DNA of 55,724 nt, from contig WBUN01000034.1 of NCBI GenBank assembly GCA_008933705.1, positions 1 to 55,724 on the forward strand, read 5' to 3'. This document shows positions 1 through 8,569 of this stretch, piece after piece (the stretch's first letter is position 1; the number at the start of each line of letters is the position of its first letter). The stretch comes from Hyphomicrobiaceae bacterium. Its GTDB lineage: Bacteria > Pseudomonadota > Alphaproteobacteria > Rhizobiales > Hyphomicrobiaceae. The position numbers and the translations under genes were made by a program. Below the pieces are notes generated by a model. The model was given only the letters and a program-made list of their open reading frames with translations. It was not told where the DNA came from and ran no database searches.

Positions 1-131
1 CTTCAACAAATTGAAGCACTTTCGACGCCTCGCCACGCGCTACGACCGCCGAGCCTGCCACTTCCTCGCCTTTCTCTGCCTCGCTGGAGCCATGCTATGG
101 ATGCGCTGAATGTCGATTCAGCCTAGGGTTC
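1..131 (+). mobile_element. IS5-family insertion sequence, right end only
   Basis: The window opens inside an insertion sequence. Its transposase stops at 109, and the matching end of the element probably lies at about 116-131 (attcagcctagggttc), because recognisable YbhB-family coding sequence starts right after it. The left end is outside the window, so inverted repeats and a target duplication cannot be checked. The exact boundary is inferred from where the interrupted gene resumes. Confidence 0.6.
2..109 (+). CDS. IS5-family transposase, C-terminal end (partial)
   Basis: The last 35 residues of a transposase are readable. They start [17 protein letters not shown] and end LAGAMLWMR before a TGA stop. 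The [14 protein letters not shown] stretch and the hydrophobic tail ([14 protein letters not shown]) are characteristic of the C-terminus of IS5-family (IS427-like) DDE transposases, where this segment follows the last catalytic Glu. The rest of the gene lies upstream of the window, so completeness and activity cannot be judged. The neighbouring broken gene at 132-341 is the likely insertion target. Confidence 0.75.
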   Translation, partial: FNKLKHFRRLATRYDRRACHFLAFLCLAGAMLWMR

Positions 132-341
132 AAGCAGGCGATCAATGACTTTCGCCTGCCCGGCTACGGCGGGCCCTGCCCACCCCATCGCCATGGTCCG
201 CACCGCTACCATTTCCGGCTGCTTGCACTGTCGCTGGATCGTCTGCCGGTACGCCAGCCTCCGACCTGCAAGGACGTGGAACGCGAGGCGCGCAAGCACA
301 TCCTCGCCGAGGCGGTTCTCGTCGGCGTCTACGAGAGATGA
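132..341 (+). pseudogene. YbhB/YbcL (PEBP) family protein, 3' fragment interrupted by the IS
   Basis: Reading from 132, the frame gives [18 protein letters not shown], then [20 protein letters not shown], and ends [13 protein letters not shown] with a TGA stop at 339-341. These are hallmark segments of YbhB/YbcL proteins, bacterial relatives of Raf kinase inhibitor and phosphatidylethanolamine-binding proteins: the GYGGPCPP loop, the PHRYHF strand and the terminal YER. The family is usually about 150-180 residues, and only the last 69 or so codons are here, with no start codon. The fragment begins right where the insertion sequence appears to end, so I read it as a gene broken by IS insertion. 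The 5' half would be on the far side of the element, outside the window. Confidence 0.7.
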
Positions 342-470
342 TCGGGCGAGGGCCGTCGCCGATTCGTGCCGATGGTAGCCATTGATTGCGCTCAATTGGC
401 AAGGGGCCGAGGTGATGCATGATGGCCTCGCTCGGCACCTCGTATCAAAGATGAGAGAGACGCAGCAGCC

Positions 471-1601
471 TTGCCGGCGCGTAGTCACCTTGAGCCCGCA
501 GTGCCCAGGCCACGGTTGTATGCCGGTGCCGACCAGCCGGCACGGCTGAGCCTGGAAATCGAGGCCATTAGGCATAGGCGACAGCTTATTCCGATCATTT
601 CTCAAGATATCTTGCAGATGCCTTTCTGCGCGGTCACGCGGCTTGCACGGTCGGATGGGGCGCATCTGCCCAAGGTGCTCGTCGTTGCGCCTCTCTCGTC
701 CCATTTTCCCATTCTGTTGCGTGATCTCGTCCTGGGCCTGCTGCCCAGATTCCAGGTGTTCATGACGGATTGGGTCAACGCGCGTCACGTGCCGGCCGAA
801 CGCGGCCCATTCGATCTTGAGGAGAATACGTCCCACATCGTCGAGGCCATGAGGGCTCTGGCTCCCGGGCTCAATGTGATAGCGCTCTGTCAGGCAGGCG
901 TTCCCGCCCTTGTGGCTTGCGCCTATCACTCAGACGATGACCAGGATTGTGCCCCGCGCAGTCTCGTGCTCATGGCTGCGCCGGTCGACCCTGTGGCCAA
1001 CCTCACACGTGTCTCTCGTCTCATCAGATCGCGCACGCTGTCTTGGTACGAGCGCAATGTCATAACGCGCGTACCGTCGCCGTACGTGGGGAAAGGGCGT
1101 CTTGTCTACCCGGGATCCGTGCAGCTTCTCGGCCTGTGGGCCTATTTGGCCCGCCATCTAAGAGAAGGCGGTGAGCTTCTCGGGAAGGTGCTTGCCGACG
1201 ACGGCGCGGATCCGGTGCGCTTCCCCTTCCTCGATCTCTATTCGGCCGTGATGGATCTTCCAGCCGAGGTCTTTCTCGATATCATGCGTCACATCTATCA
1301 AGAACGCACGCTCGTAAACGGGAAGCTCCGCGCCCGGAACCAGGCTGTAGCACTGCAGAGTATTCGCACAACGGCGCTCATGACTGTGGAAGGGGAGAAT
1401 GACGATATCGCGGCGCCCGGCCAGACTCAGCGAGCGCACGACCTGTGTCCATCGGTGCCCGCGGATGCGCGCCGGCGGCTGGTCGTGCCTGCTTGCGGGC
1501 ATTTCTCGCTTTTCCACGGCGCGATTTGGCGCACCCGCGTTCTGCCGGAGGTGCAGGCGTTCATCGACCGATTTGGCCGCACAGGAACTCACGCACATTG
1601 A
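471..1601 (+). CDS. Intracellular polyhydroxybutyrate depolymerase-like protein (PhaZ family)
   Basis: This 376-residue protein matches the PhaZ family of intracellular PHB depolymerases, alpha/beta-hydrolases that mobilise the carbon storage polymer. Typical blocks are KVLVVAPLSSHFPILLRD (about 68-85), VFMTDWVNARHVP (97-108) and the nucleophile-elbow region LNVIALCQAGVPAL (134-147), followed by a PHB_depo_C-like C-terminal half. A Cys-Asp-His triad typical of this subgroup can be placed at C140, D311 or D312, and H344 (ACGHFSLFHG). The N-terminus is short and poorly conserved: most relatives have about 50 more residues. The chosen start is a TTG at 471; the frame is open only from 423, so the true start is uncertain or the 5' end has decayed. 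The MBL-fold gene follows 48 bases downstream and may be co-transcribed. Confidence 0.75.
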   Translation: MPARSHLEPAVPRPRLYAGADQPARLSLEIEAIRHRRQLIPIISQDILQMPFCAVTRLARSDGAHLPKVLVVAPLSSHFPILLRDLVLGLLPRFQVFMTDWVNARHVPAERGPFDLEENTSHIVEAMRALAPGLNVIALCQAGVPALVACAYHSDDDQDCAPRSLVLMAAPVDPVANLTRVSRLIRSRTLSWYERNVITRVPSPYVGKGRLVYPGSVQLLGLWAYLARHLREGGELLGKVLADDGADPVRFPFLDLYSAVMDLPAEVFLDIMRHIYQERTLVNGKLRARNQAVALQSIRTTALMTVEGENDDIAAPGQTQRAHDLCPSVPADARRRLVVPACGHFSLFHGAIWRTRVLPEVQAFIDRFGRTGTHAH

Positions 1602-1649
1602 CCGCCGCAATACGCGTTGCGTGACCACTCTTGGAGATGATCGATCAAG

Positions 1650-2663
1650 ATGCCGCCCCGGTTCGATGCTCATCTCGTGAATGACCCGTTCGGAGACCCT
1701 GGGCTCCTGATCGAGTTGATGTTTGAACGGCGCGCGCTCCTCTTCGACCTTGGCAACCTTTCTCCACTTCCGCCGCGCAAGTTGCTGCGGATCTCGGACG
1801 TCTTTGTCAGCCACCGGCATATGGATCACTTCTCGGGCTTCGACTATCTGCTCAGGTTTGTGCTCGGACGCGAGCAGGTGCTCAACTTCTACGGCCCGGC
1901 GGGACTGATCGATGCCATTGGTCACAAGCTGTCCGCCTATACGTGGAATCTCGTGGCAGGCTACGAGGCCAATTTGTGTGTGCGAGCGCATGAGCTCTCT
2001 GACGACGGCAGCTTGACCACGGTCGAGTTCCAGAGCCGAAGCGGCTTCGCGCGCGGGCCATCGAGCTCAAGGTTGAGCGGCAGCAACGCCCTGCTCGCTG
2101 AGCCGCGGTTTCACGTGCGGGCGGCCATGCTCGATCATGGCATCCCCTCTCTTGGCTTTGCCCTCGAAGAGACGATGCGAATCAACGTCTGGCGCAACAA
2201 GGTCGAAGCCCTCGGCTTGAAGATCGGGCCTTGGCTGCGTGAGCTGAAGGAGGCTGCCGCTCGGGGCGACCTTGATGAGATGCCCGTGACAGTCGAATGG
2301 CGTGAGCCCCGCTCGACAAGACCAGGTGCGCTCCCGCTGGGTCAGCTTAAGGACGACATTCTGGAGATCACGCCGGGGCGCAAGATCGCCTATGTCGTGG
2401 ACGCGGCCTTCACACCGGCAAATGCCGAGCGGATCGTCGACCTCGCCCGAAACGCCGAGGTGCTGTTCATCGAGGCACCGTTTCTCCAGACCGACATGGA
2501 GCACGCCGCAGCCCGCCACCACCTGACGGCGCACCAGGCCGGCACGTTGGCGCGTGAGGCGCAGGTCAAACGCATCGTGACGCTGCACTACTCACCCCGC
2601 TACGAAGGACGCGGCGATGAGCTCGAGCGCGAGGCGCTGGCAGCGTTTCACGGGGCCGGGTGA
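1650..2663 (+). CDS. RNase Z-like MBL-fold metallo-hydrolase
   Basis: This 337-residue protein of the metallo-beta-lactamase superfamily is closest in layout to RNase Z/ElaC-like hydrolases. The zinc motif SHRHMDH sits at residues 54-60, in the HxHxDH pattern. Further expected ligands lie in MLDHGIPSLGF, in the Asp of YVVDAAFTP and in the His of TLHYSPRY near the C-terminus. The ATG is preceded by a GGAGATGATC ribosome-binding region. Relatives include tRNA 3'-processing enzymes, but proteins of this extended form, with a large insert between the two halves, are often annotated only as MBL hydrolases. I therefore do not assert tRNA processing. It sits directly downstream of the PHB depolymerase-like gene. 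Confidence 0.75.
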   Translation: MPPRFDAHLVNDPFGDPGLLIELMFERRALLFDLGNLSPLPPRKLLRISDVFVSHRHMDHFSGFDYLLRFVLGREQVLNFYGPAGLIDAIGHKLSAYTWNLVAGYEANLCVRAHELSDDGSLTTVEFQSRSGFARGPSSSRLSGSNALLAEPRFHVRAAMLDHGIPSLGFALEETMRINVWRNKVEALGLKIGPWLRELKEAAARGDLDEMPVTVEWREPRSTRPGALPLGQLKDDILEITPGRKIAYVVDAAFTPANAERIVDLARNAEVLFIEAPFLQTDMEHAAARHHLTAHQAGTLAREAQVKRIVTLHYSPRYEGRGDELEREALAAFHGAG

Positions 2664-2761
2664 AGAGCTGGTGTGATCGCCACATTCTCCAGGGCCTCAA
2701 TGCTCAAGCGAGCTTCCCGTTGGATTTTCGCACCCCCGCCCGTCTTTGCGGATGTGCGGGC

Positions 2762-3706
2762 TCACCTGAGGCTCTTTGCGATGCGATCGAGCGTGCGCAT
2801 CGCGGGGAGGCACTGCGCCACGCTCCCGTTAGGCTCGCGTGCTTCGCGAATGGAGGCAAGGAATTCCCGGTCTATCAGCTCGATACCGTTCTTGGACACG
2901 GCAACTCCGGACAGGTCAACCGGCTTGTCGTTGCCATCGACGAGGTCGTCGTAACGGGCAATATAGGTTCCGTTGTCGCAGATGTAGCGGAAGAACGTGC
3001 CGAGCGGCCCATTGTTGTTGAACGACAGTGAGAGCGTGCAGATGGCGCCCGATGGCACTTTCATGCCGATGCTCATGTCCATCGCGATGCCGAGCGTCGG
3101 ATGCACAGGGCCTTGCAACCCGAAGACCTCCGACGCGGTCTCGCCCGTCTGATACTGGAACAGGTCGACAGTGTGGCAGGCGTGATGCCAGAGCAGGTGA
3201 TCGGTCCATGTCCGCGGCTTGCCGAGCGCATTCATGTTCGTGCGGCGGAAAAAGAACGTTTGGACGTCCATCTGCTGGATCCTCAGCTCGCCGCGCTTGA
3301 TCCTGTTATGGATCCACTGGTGGCTCGGATTGAAGCGACGCACGTGCCCCGCCATGGCGACCAGGCCCGTCTGCTTCTGCACGCGCACCACCTCTTCGGC
3401 GTCGGCGAGTGAATCTGCCATCGGAATCTCAACCAGCACATGCTTGCCCGCGTGCATGCACCGGATCGCCTGGGCGGCATGGATCGGGGTCGGGGTTGCG
3501 AGGATCACAGCGTCGATCTCGGACCGGGCCAGGCTCTCGGCGAGATCCTTCGTCCAGTGCGGGATGCGCCGCTCCTTGGCGAAACCCTCAATGTCGTCGG
3601 GCTCGCCCCCGACGACCGAGGCCACTTCAATCCCTTCGATCGCCGCCAAGGCTTCGAGATGCTTCATGCCGAACGCACCCGAGGCGCCGGCGACACAGAC
3701 CTTCAT
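2762..3706 (-). CDS. ligC: 4-carboxy-2-hydroxymuconate-6-semialdehyde dehydrogenase
   Basis: This 314-residue protein is a Gfo/Idh/MocA-type NADP-dependent oxidoreductase. The Rossmann motif (CVAGASGAFGMKH, residues 4-16) is at the N-terminus, followed by the EIPMADS region that corresponds to the family EKP motif. In protocatechuate 4,5-cleavage, LigC oxidises the hemiacetal of 4-carboxy-2-hydroxymuconate-6-semialdehyde to 2-pyrone-4,6-dicarboxylate. The length matches LigC (about 315 residues), and every other enzyme of this pathway is encoded between 5190 and 9769. It is transcribed away from the main operon, in the same direction as the LysR gene but separated from it by 138 bases that contain a dyad. 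The assignment to LigC rather than another Gfo/Idh dehydrogenase rests on this context and on overall similarity. Confidence 0.85.
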   Translation of the reverse strand: MKVCVAGASGAFGMKHLEALAAIEGIEVASVVGGEPDDIEGFAKERRIPHWTKDLAESLARSEIDAVILATPTPIHAAQAIRCMHAGKHVLVEIPMADSLADAEEVVRVQKQTGLVAMAGHVRRFNPSHQWIHNRIKRGELRIQQMDVQTFFFRRTNMNALGKPRTWTDHLLWHHACHTVDLFQYQTGETASEVFGLQGPVHPTLGIAMDMSIGMKVPSGAICTLSLSFNNNGPLGTFFRYICDNGTYIARYDDLVDGNDKPVDLSGVAVSKNGIELIDREFLASIREAREPNGSVAQCLPAMRTLDRIAKSLR

Positions 3707-3791
3707 GAAACCGATTCCTTGTCTGTCGTTGGGTTGCCCACCTGACGGCGGCGTCGCGCGACTGATACCACCGGGCAGTACGCTCCTGAAT

Positions 3792-3816
3792 TTGAATAGC
3801 GGTGTCCGCCATTCAA
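3792..3816. promoter_or_regulatory. 25-bp inverted repeat upstream of ligC
   Basis: Two 11-base arms, TTGAATAGCGG and CCGCCATTCAA, flank the spacer TGT and match except at one position. The dyad lies 86 bases upstream of the ligC start and 28 bases after the lysR stop. On the reverse strand it is not followed by a T-run, so an operator for ligC is more likely than a terminator for lysR. On the forward strand it is followed by only a short TTTT. Confidence 0.45.
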
Positions 3817-3844
3817 TTTTCGAATAGTCGAGCGCGCGGGGTGA

Positions 3845-5065
3845 CTATTGCTCGATGGATGGGCTTGCGCGTCGGAGGTGACCGAGGAGTTCCTTCTGTG
3901 TGGCGGTCGGTCGCCAGCCTCGCCGTACCGTCAGGCCGATCTGACGCACGCTGCCTGGCAGGTTCAGCGGCAGTTGCACAAGCAGTCCCTGTCGCTGCTC
4001 GTGCATTATCTGGTGTGCGGAGATGATCGTGAGGCGATCGCTGCCGCAGAGAAGCCCCCGCACCATGGCAAGCGAGCTTGTCTCGATCAGGCCTGGAAGG
4101 TTGGCGAGTTCCCTGGCTGCGAACATGGAATTGAAGAACGTCCGCGTCGGCGCGCCTTCGGGAGGGACAACCCATGGAAAGCCCAAGAGATCGGCGCCGG
4201 CTATTCTCTTCTTCCGGGCCAGCGGGTGGCCGGCCCGTGCCGCAATCGCAAGTGCGTCCTCGAACAGCAGGATCTCGTTCACGTCCCCGATGGGCGGCGG
4301 ATTGCGCAGCGCGCCGATCAGGAGATCGAGCTCCCCGTGGCGCAGACCGTGCAGGAGGTCGCCGTAGGGACCATCCACCACTCGGACGCTGACGTTCGGC
4401 CTGCTGCGGGTCAGGTTGTTGAGCGCCTCCGGAAGGATGCGCGTGCGTGCGAGCGGCATGCTGCCAATCACGATGCGGCCGGTATCCTGCCCGAGCCATT
4501 CGGCAATCTCTGCAAGACCCTGCTTCAACTCGGCGAAGGCGAGTTTGGCATGCTGAGCCAATGCCTGGGCTCCGCGCGTCAGTTCGATCCCCTCGCTTCT
4601 CGTGACGAACAGCGGCGCACCCGCCAACCGCTCGAGGTCGCGCGCGGCGCGATGAATCGACGGCTGGGAAATGCCGACGCTGCGCGCAGCAAGACTGAAG
4701 TTGCCGGTGCGTGAGATGGCGCAAAGGGCGCGCATCTGAGCGACTGTGACGAGATGATCGAAATTCGAGAAGCCTCGCGCCCCTTTGCGCACGTCAATGC
4801 GCGCGAACTCCTTGGCGCCGGTCTCGAGCAGCCCCAGAACGCGTCTTGCCCGCTCGTGGAATACACTGCCCGGCTCAGTCGGATACATGCCGTTTGATCG
4901 GCGTTCGAACAACGGCACCCCCAGGCGCTTCTCGAGCTTCGAGATCGCCTGCGTGATCGCAGGCTGTGAAAGGTGAACCTGGTCGGCAGCCCGGCTGACG
5001 CTGCGGCGTTCCGCCACCGCGCAGTAGGCTCGCAGATGGCGAAAGTTCGGCACTTCCTGTGGCAT
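3845..5065 (-). CDS. LysR-family regulator with two N-terminal winged-helix domains
   Basis: The 406-residue protein is about 100 residues longer than ordinary LysR proteins because the HTH domain is present twice. The first is at about 7-66 (FRHLRAYCAVAERRSVSRAA then LSQPAITQAISKLEKRLGVPLFER). The second is at about 107-166 (ALCAISRTGNFSLAARSVG then ISQPSIHRAARDLERLAGAPLF). A LysR substrate-binding domain occupies roughly 190-400. The start was set at the ATG ending at 5065, because the 51 codons upstream look unlike any LysR N-terminus and run into the divergent promoter. Position between ligC and the galB-ligB operon makes it the likely pathway-specific activator, with a pathway intermediate or protocatechuate as effector; that role is inferred. 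Confidence 0.88.
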   Translation of the reverse strand: MPQEVPNFRHLRAYCAVAERRSVSRAADQVHLSQPAITQAISKLEKRLGVPLFERRSNGMYPTEPGSVFHERARRVLGLLETGAKEFARIDVRKGARGFSNFDHLVTVAQMRALCAISRTGNFSLAARSVGISQPSIHRAARDLERLAGAPLFVTRSEGIELTRGAQALAQHAKLAFAELKQGLAEIAEWLGQDTGRIVIGSMPLARTRILPEALNNLTRSRPNVSVRVVDGPYGDLLHGLRHGELDLLIGALRNPPPIGDVNEILLFEDALAIAARAGHPLARKKRIAGADLLGFPWVVPPEGAPTRTFFNSMFAARELANLPGLIETSSLAMVRGLLCGSDRLTIISAHQIMHEQRQGLLVQLPLNLPGSVRQIGLTVRRGWRPTATQKELLGHLRRASPSIEQ

Positions 5066-5092
5066 GCTGAGTTCCGGATGGTCCTCGATCCA

Positions 5093-5113
5093 GCTATAGC
5101 TAGAGCTTATAGC
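5093..5113. promoter_or_regulatory. Candidate LysR operator between lysR and galB
   Basis: GCTATA and TATAGC arms are separated by nine bases, giving a dyad that contains the T-N11-A pattern expected of LysR-type binding sites. It lies 28 bases upstream of the lysR start and 77 bases upstream of the galB start, a normal position for autoregulation and activation of the divergent operon. Confidence 0.55.
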
Positions 5114-5189
5114 AGATGGGCGACTTCGAAATAGCGATTTCGGCGGGGCTCCAGCAGGATCGAGGCATCTCGGGAAGCGGAGCGAACCT

Positions 5190-5924
5190 ATGACGGCCAA
5201 GAAGACGGCGCTTGTCATCAGCGCCCACGCCGCTGACTTCGTCTGGCGCGCGGGAGGCGCTATCGCCCTGCATCAGAAGAAAGGATACGACATTACCGTC
5301 GTTTGCCTTTCCTACGGGGAGCGGGGAGAGTCGGCCAAGCTCTGGAAGACACCGGGAAATACGCTCGAGTCCGTCAAGGCGGCGCGGCGCAACGAGGCCG
5401 AGGCCGCAGCCCGGGCCCTCGGCGTTCACGACATCCAGTTCTTCGACCTCGGCGACTATCCGCTCGAGATCGGCCGGGATGCAAAATTCCGGCTCGTCGA
5501 CGTGATCCGCAAAGTTCAGCCCACCTTCATGATGAGCCATTCGTTCTACGATCCCTACAACACCGATCATGCTTACGCGACGAAGATTGCGCTTGAGTGC
5601 CGGATGATTGCGCAGGCGTGGGGCCACAATCCAGGCCAGAAGGTGCTGGGTGCGCCACAGCTCTATTTGTTCGAGCCGCACCAGACAGAGCAGATGGGCT
5701 GGAAGCCCGACGTGTTCCTGGACGTCACCGAGGTCTGGGACAAGAAGATCGCCGCGGTTCAATGCATGGAGGGGCAGGAGCACCTCTGGAAATACTACGT
5801 CAACGTCGCCGAGAACCGAGCCAATCACTTCAAGCGCAACTCCGGCGGCCAGGCAGGCGGACGCGATGCGCGCTACGCCGAGGGCTTCCAGTCGGTCTTT
5901 CCGCGCACCGTGGATGAGCTGTGA
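5190..5924 (+). CDS. galB: 4-oxalomesaconate hydratase, PIG-L type (GalB)
   Basis: This 244-residue protein belongs to the PIG-L/LmbE zinc deacetylase-like fold. An N-terminal metal motif [13 protein letters not shown] (about residues 10-22) replaces the more common AHPDD, and there is a second conserved segment, [13 protein letters not shown]. GalB of pseudomonads is a member of this fold that hydrates 4-oxalomesaconate to 4-carboxy-4-hydroxy-2-oxoadipate; it is unrelated to the amidohydrolase-type LigJ of sphingomonads. It is first in the operon, preceded by a purine-rich GGAAGCGGAG. Its stop overlaps the next start by one base (TGATG). Without the lig context it would be called a generic PIG-L deacetylase, so the specific function depends on the neighbours. 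Confidence 0.82.
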   Translation: MTAKKTALVISAHAADFVWRAGGAIALHQKKGYDITVVCLSYGERGESAKLWKTPGNTLESVKAARRNEAEAAARALGVHDIQFFDLGDYPLEIGRDAKFRLVDVIRKVQPTFMMSHSFYDPYNTDHAYATKIALECRMIAQAWGHNPGQKVLGAPQLYLFEPHQTEQMGWKPDVFLDVTEVWDKKIAAVQCMEGQEHLWKYYVNVAENRANHFKRNSGGQAGGRDARYAEGFQSVFPRTVDEL

Positions 5925-6595
5925 TGAGCATCGTTGTCCGCAACATCGAGCGCGCCGACGCTGCCATCATCGCCGGACTCGGCGAGTGCGGCGTTGCAAC
6001 GGTGCACGAGGCACAGGGCCGCAAGGGCTTGCTCGCCTCCCATATGCGGCCGATCCACGCCGGTGCACGCTTGGCAGCCTCGGCCGTCACCGTGTCGGTG
6101 CCGCCTTGCGACAATTGGATGGTGCACGTCGCCATCGAGCAGCTGCATGCGGGCGACGCCTTGGTGGTAGCCCCCACATCGCCATCGGATGCCGGATACT
6201 TCGGTGATCTGCTTGCCGTGTCCGCCAGGGCGCGGGGCTGCGCGGGACTCGTCATCGATGCCGGGGTGCGCGATGTCCAGGCGCTCACCGAGATGCGCTT
6301 CCCCGTCTGGTCAAAGGCGGTCTCGGCGCAGGGCACCGTCAAGGAGACGCTCGGCTCGGTCAATGTTCCGATCGTTTGCGCGGGCACCGCGATCTGTCCG
6401 GGGGATGTCATCGTCGCCGATGACGATGGCGTCTGCGTCGTCGCACGTGCGGATGCCGCTCAGGTGCTCGACAAGGCGCGCGCCCGGATCGCTGCCGAGG
6501 AGGAAAAGCGCCGACGCCTCGCCGCCGGCGAGCTCGGTCTCGACCTCTACAATATGCGCGAGCGGCTCGCCGAAAAGGGGCTGAAGTATGTCTAG
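5924..6595 (+). CDS. ligK: 4-carboxy-4-hydroxy-2-oxoadipate aldolase (LigK/GalC)
   Basis: This protein of about 223 residues is of the RraA-like class II pyruvate aldolase family. It splits 4-carboxy-4-hydroxy-2-oxoadipate into pyruvate and oxaloacetate, the final step of protocatechuate 4,5-cleavage. Family segments seen are [15 protein letters not shown], the phosphate/pyruvate loop [21 protein letters not shown] and VRDV, followed by [12 protein letters not shown]. The ATG at 5924 overlaps the galB stop by one base. A GTG at 5921 is an alternative that adds one residue. The end overlaps the next gene by 8 bases, so translation is probably coupled. Confidence 0.88.
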   Translation: MSIVVRNIERADAAIIAGLGECGVATVHEAQGRKGLLASHMRPIHAGARLAASAVTVSVPPCDNWMVHVAIEQLHAGDALVVAPTSPSDAGYFGDLLAVSARARGCAGLVIDAGVRDVQALTEMRFPVWSKAVSAQGTVKETLGSVNVPIVCAGTAICPGDVIVADDDGVCVVARADAAQVLDKARARIAAEEEKRRRLAAGELGLDLYNMRERLAEKGLKYV

Positions 6596-7646
6596 GTCAG
6601 CGCCGTGCATGTGGATGCGCGGGGGGACCTCCAAGGGGGGCTACTTCCTGGCCGCAGACCTGCCGCAGGATATCCCGGCGCGCGACGCCTTTCTGCTTGG
6701 GGTTATGGGCTCGCCCGACAAGCGCCAGGTCGACGGCATGGGCGGCGCCGATCCGCTGACATCGAAGGTTGCCGTTGTGCGCCGCTCGCAGCGGCCGGGG
6801 ATAGATGTCGACTACCTGTTTCTGCAGGTCTTTGTCGATCAGGCGATCGTCACGGACGCCCAGAATTGCGGCAACATCCTCGCCGGCGTGGGCCCGTTCG
6901 CCATCGAGCGCGGCCTTGTAGACGCAGAAGACGGCGAGACGCCGGTCACCATCTACATGGACAACACAGGCCAGATCGCGACGGCCCGCGTCAAGACGCC
7001 CGACCGCCAGGTCACCTACGCCGGCGCCGCCCGCATCGATGGCGTACCCGGCGGCGCAAGTCCCATTCCTGTCACATTCAGGGATACCGCCGGATCGACC
7101 TGCGGCGCGCTCTTGCCGACGGGCAAGCCGGTCGACATGATCGACGCTGTCGAAGTAACCTGTATCGACAACGGCATGCCGACGGTCGTGATGCGCGCCG
7201 AGGACTTGGGGCGGACCGGCATGGAGACGCGCGAAGCGCTGGATGGCGACGAAGCTCTCAAGGCGCGGCTCGAGTCGATCCGCCTCAAGGCCGGTCCCAT
7301 GATGGGTCTGGGTGACGTCATCACCAAGTCGGTTCCCAAGATGACCATGGTCAGCGCGGCGCGCCGTGGCGGGGCGCTATCGACGCGGACCTTCATACCG
7401 CATCGCTGTCACGCCTCTATTGGAGTGCTCGGCGCCGTCAGCGTAGCGACCGCCGCAATGCTCAAGGGCTCCCCGGCCGCCTCCGTGGCGAGGTTGCCCG
7501 CAACGCAAACGAAGGAGCTAAGGATCGAGCATCCGATTGGCGAGACGACCATTCTGCTTGAGGCGGATGCAGCGGGCGCGGTGCAGAGCGCGGCCATCCT
7601 GCTCACAGCCAGAAAGCTGTTCGATGGGACCGTATTTGCACCCTGA
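6588..7646 (+). CDS. galD: 4-oxalomesaconate tautomerase/isomerase (GalD/LigU, PrpF family)
   Basis: The 352-residue protein has the two-domain PrpF fold, related to diaminopimelate epimerase and aconitate isomerase. The opening segment [14 protein letters not shown] and the block [16 protein letters not shown] are typical. In this pathway, GalD interconverts the keto and enol forms of 4-oxalomesaconate, and LigU catalyses an allylic isomerisation of the same compound. Both belong to this family, and I cannot tell which chemistry applies. It overlaps the aldolase gene by 8 bases and precedes ligI by 19 bases. Confidence 0.85.
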   Translation: MSRSAPCMWMRGGTSKGGYFLAADLPQDIPARDAFLLGVMGSPDKRQVDGMGGADPLTSKVAVVRRSQRPGIDVDYLFLQVFVDQAIVTDAQNCGNILAGVGPFAIERGLVDAEDGETPVTIYMDNTGQIATARVKTPDRQVTYAGAARIDGVPGGASPIPVTFRDTAGSTCGALLPTGKPVDMIDAVEVTCIDNGMPTVVMRAEDLGRTGMETREALDGDEALKARLESIRLKAGPMMGLGDVITKSVPKMTMVSAARRGGALSTRTFIPHRCHASIGVLGAVSVATAAMLKGSPAASVARLPATQTKELRIEHPIGETTILLEADAAGAVQSAAILLTARKLFDGTVFAP

Positions 7647-7665
7647 TCGCCCCTCCGAGGAGCCA

Positions 7666-8535
7666 ATGGACGCCGACTACCTCCCCTTTCATGCGAATCC
7701 GTCCAAGCCGGCGTTCGCACCGCCGCGCGGCGCGGTCGATGCCCATTGCCACGTCTTCGGCCCGGCTGCCGTCTTCCCCTATGCGCCCGAGCGCAAGTAC
7801 ACGCCTTGTGATGCGCCGAAGGAGCGGCTGTTTGCACTGCGCGACTTCCTGGGCTTCGAGCGCAACGTGATCGTGCAGGCATCCTGCCATGGGCGCGATA
7901 ACAGGGCTCTCGTCGACGCGCTGCTGAGCGTTGGCGATCGTGCGCGCGGCGTAGCCGTGGTGGGTCCCGAGATCACTGATAAGGAACTGGAGGACATGCA
8001 TGGCGCCGGCGTGCGCGCCGTGCGCTTCAATTTCCTCAAGCGCCTGGTGGACAACGCACCCAAGGACGCATTCCTGTCGATCGCAGCGAGGATCGCGAAG
8101 CTCGGCTGGCATGTGGTCGTCTATTTCGAAGCGCACCAGCTTGAAGAACTCGCTCCGTTCCTCGATCAGCTGCCGACCACCGTGGTCGTCGACCACATGG
8201 GGAGGCCGGACGTCCGCAGCGGCATCGAGCATGGCCACTTCCCGCGCTTCCTGACCCTTCTGGAGCGCAAGAGGAGCATATGGACGAAGGTGAGCTGCCC
8301 GGAGCGGCTGTCAGTGTCGGGCCCCGACTACAGTGATGTCGTCCCGTTCGCTCGGGCCCTGGTCAATACGTTCCCCGATCGCGTGCTCTGGGGCACGGAC
8401 TGGCCACACCCCAACATGAAGTCGCACATGCCGGACGATGGAAAACTGGTCGATTTGATCCCCCGCGTTGCAGACACCGCGAAAAAGCGGCAGGCGCTCC
8501 TGGTGGACAATCCACAGCGGCTCTACTGGGCGTGA
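7666..8535 (+). CDS. ligI: 2-pyrone-4,6-dicarboxylate lactonase (hydrolase)
   Basis: This 289-residue amidohydrolase opens the lactone ring of 2-pyrone-4,6-dicarboxylate to give 4-oxalomesaconate. The N-terminal metal motif appears in DAHCHVFGPAAVFPY, a central VVVDHMGRPD segment follows, and the catalytic Asp lies in WGTDWPHPN, all characteristic of LigI. The start was placed at the ATG at 7666, preceded by GAGGAGCC. Upstream in-frame codons lie inside galD and are unlike the family. Confidence 0.92.
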   Translation: MDADYLPFHANPSKPAFAPPRGAVDAHCHVFGPAAVFPYAPERKYTPCDAPKERLFALRDFLGFERNVIVQASCHGRDNRALVDALLSVGDRARGVAVVGPEITDKELEDMHGAGVRAVRFNFLKRLVDNAPKDAFLSIAARIAKLGWHVVVYFEAHQLEELAPFLDQLPTTVVVDHMGRPDVRSGIEHGHFPRFLTLLERKRSIWTKVSCPERLSVSGPDYSDVVPFARALVNTFPDRVLWGTDWPHPNMKSHMPDDGKLVDLIPRVADTAKKRQALLVDNPQRLYWA

Positions 8536-8569
8536 TGAGGCGTGAGGAAACGAATAAGGAGACCATGCC

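Noticed and set aside
123-929. A 268-codon reverse frame over the YbhB fragment and phaZ start
   Set aside because: Recognisable protein segments are on the forward strand in both parts.
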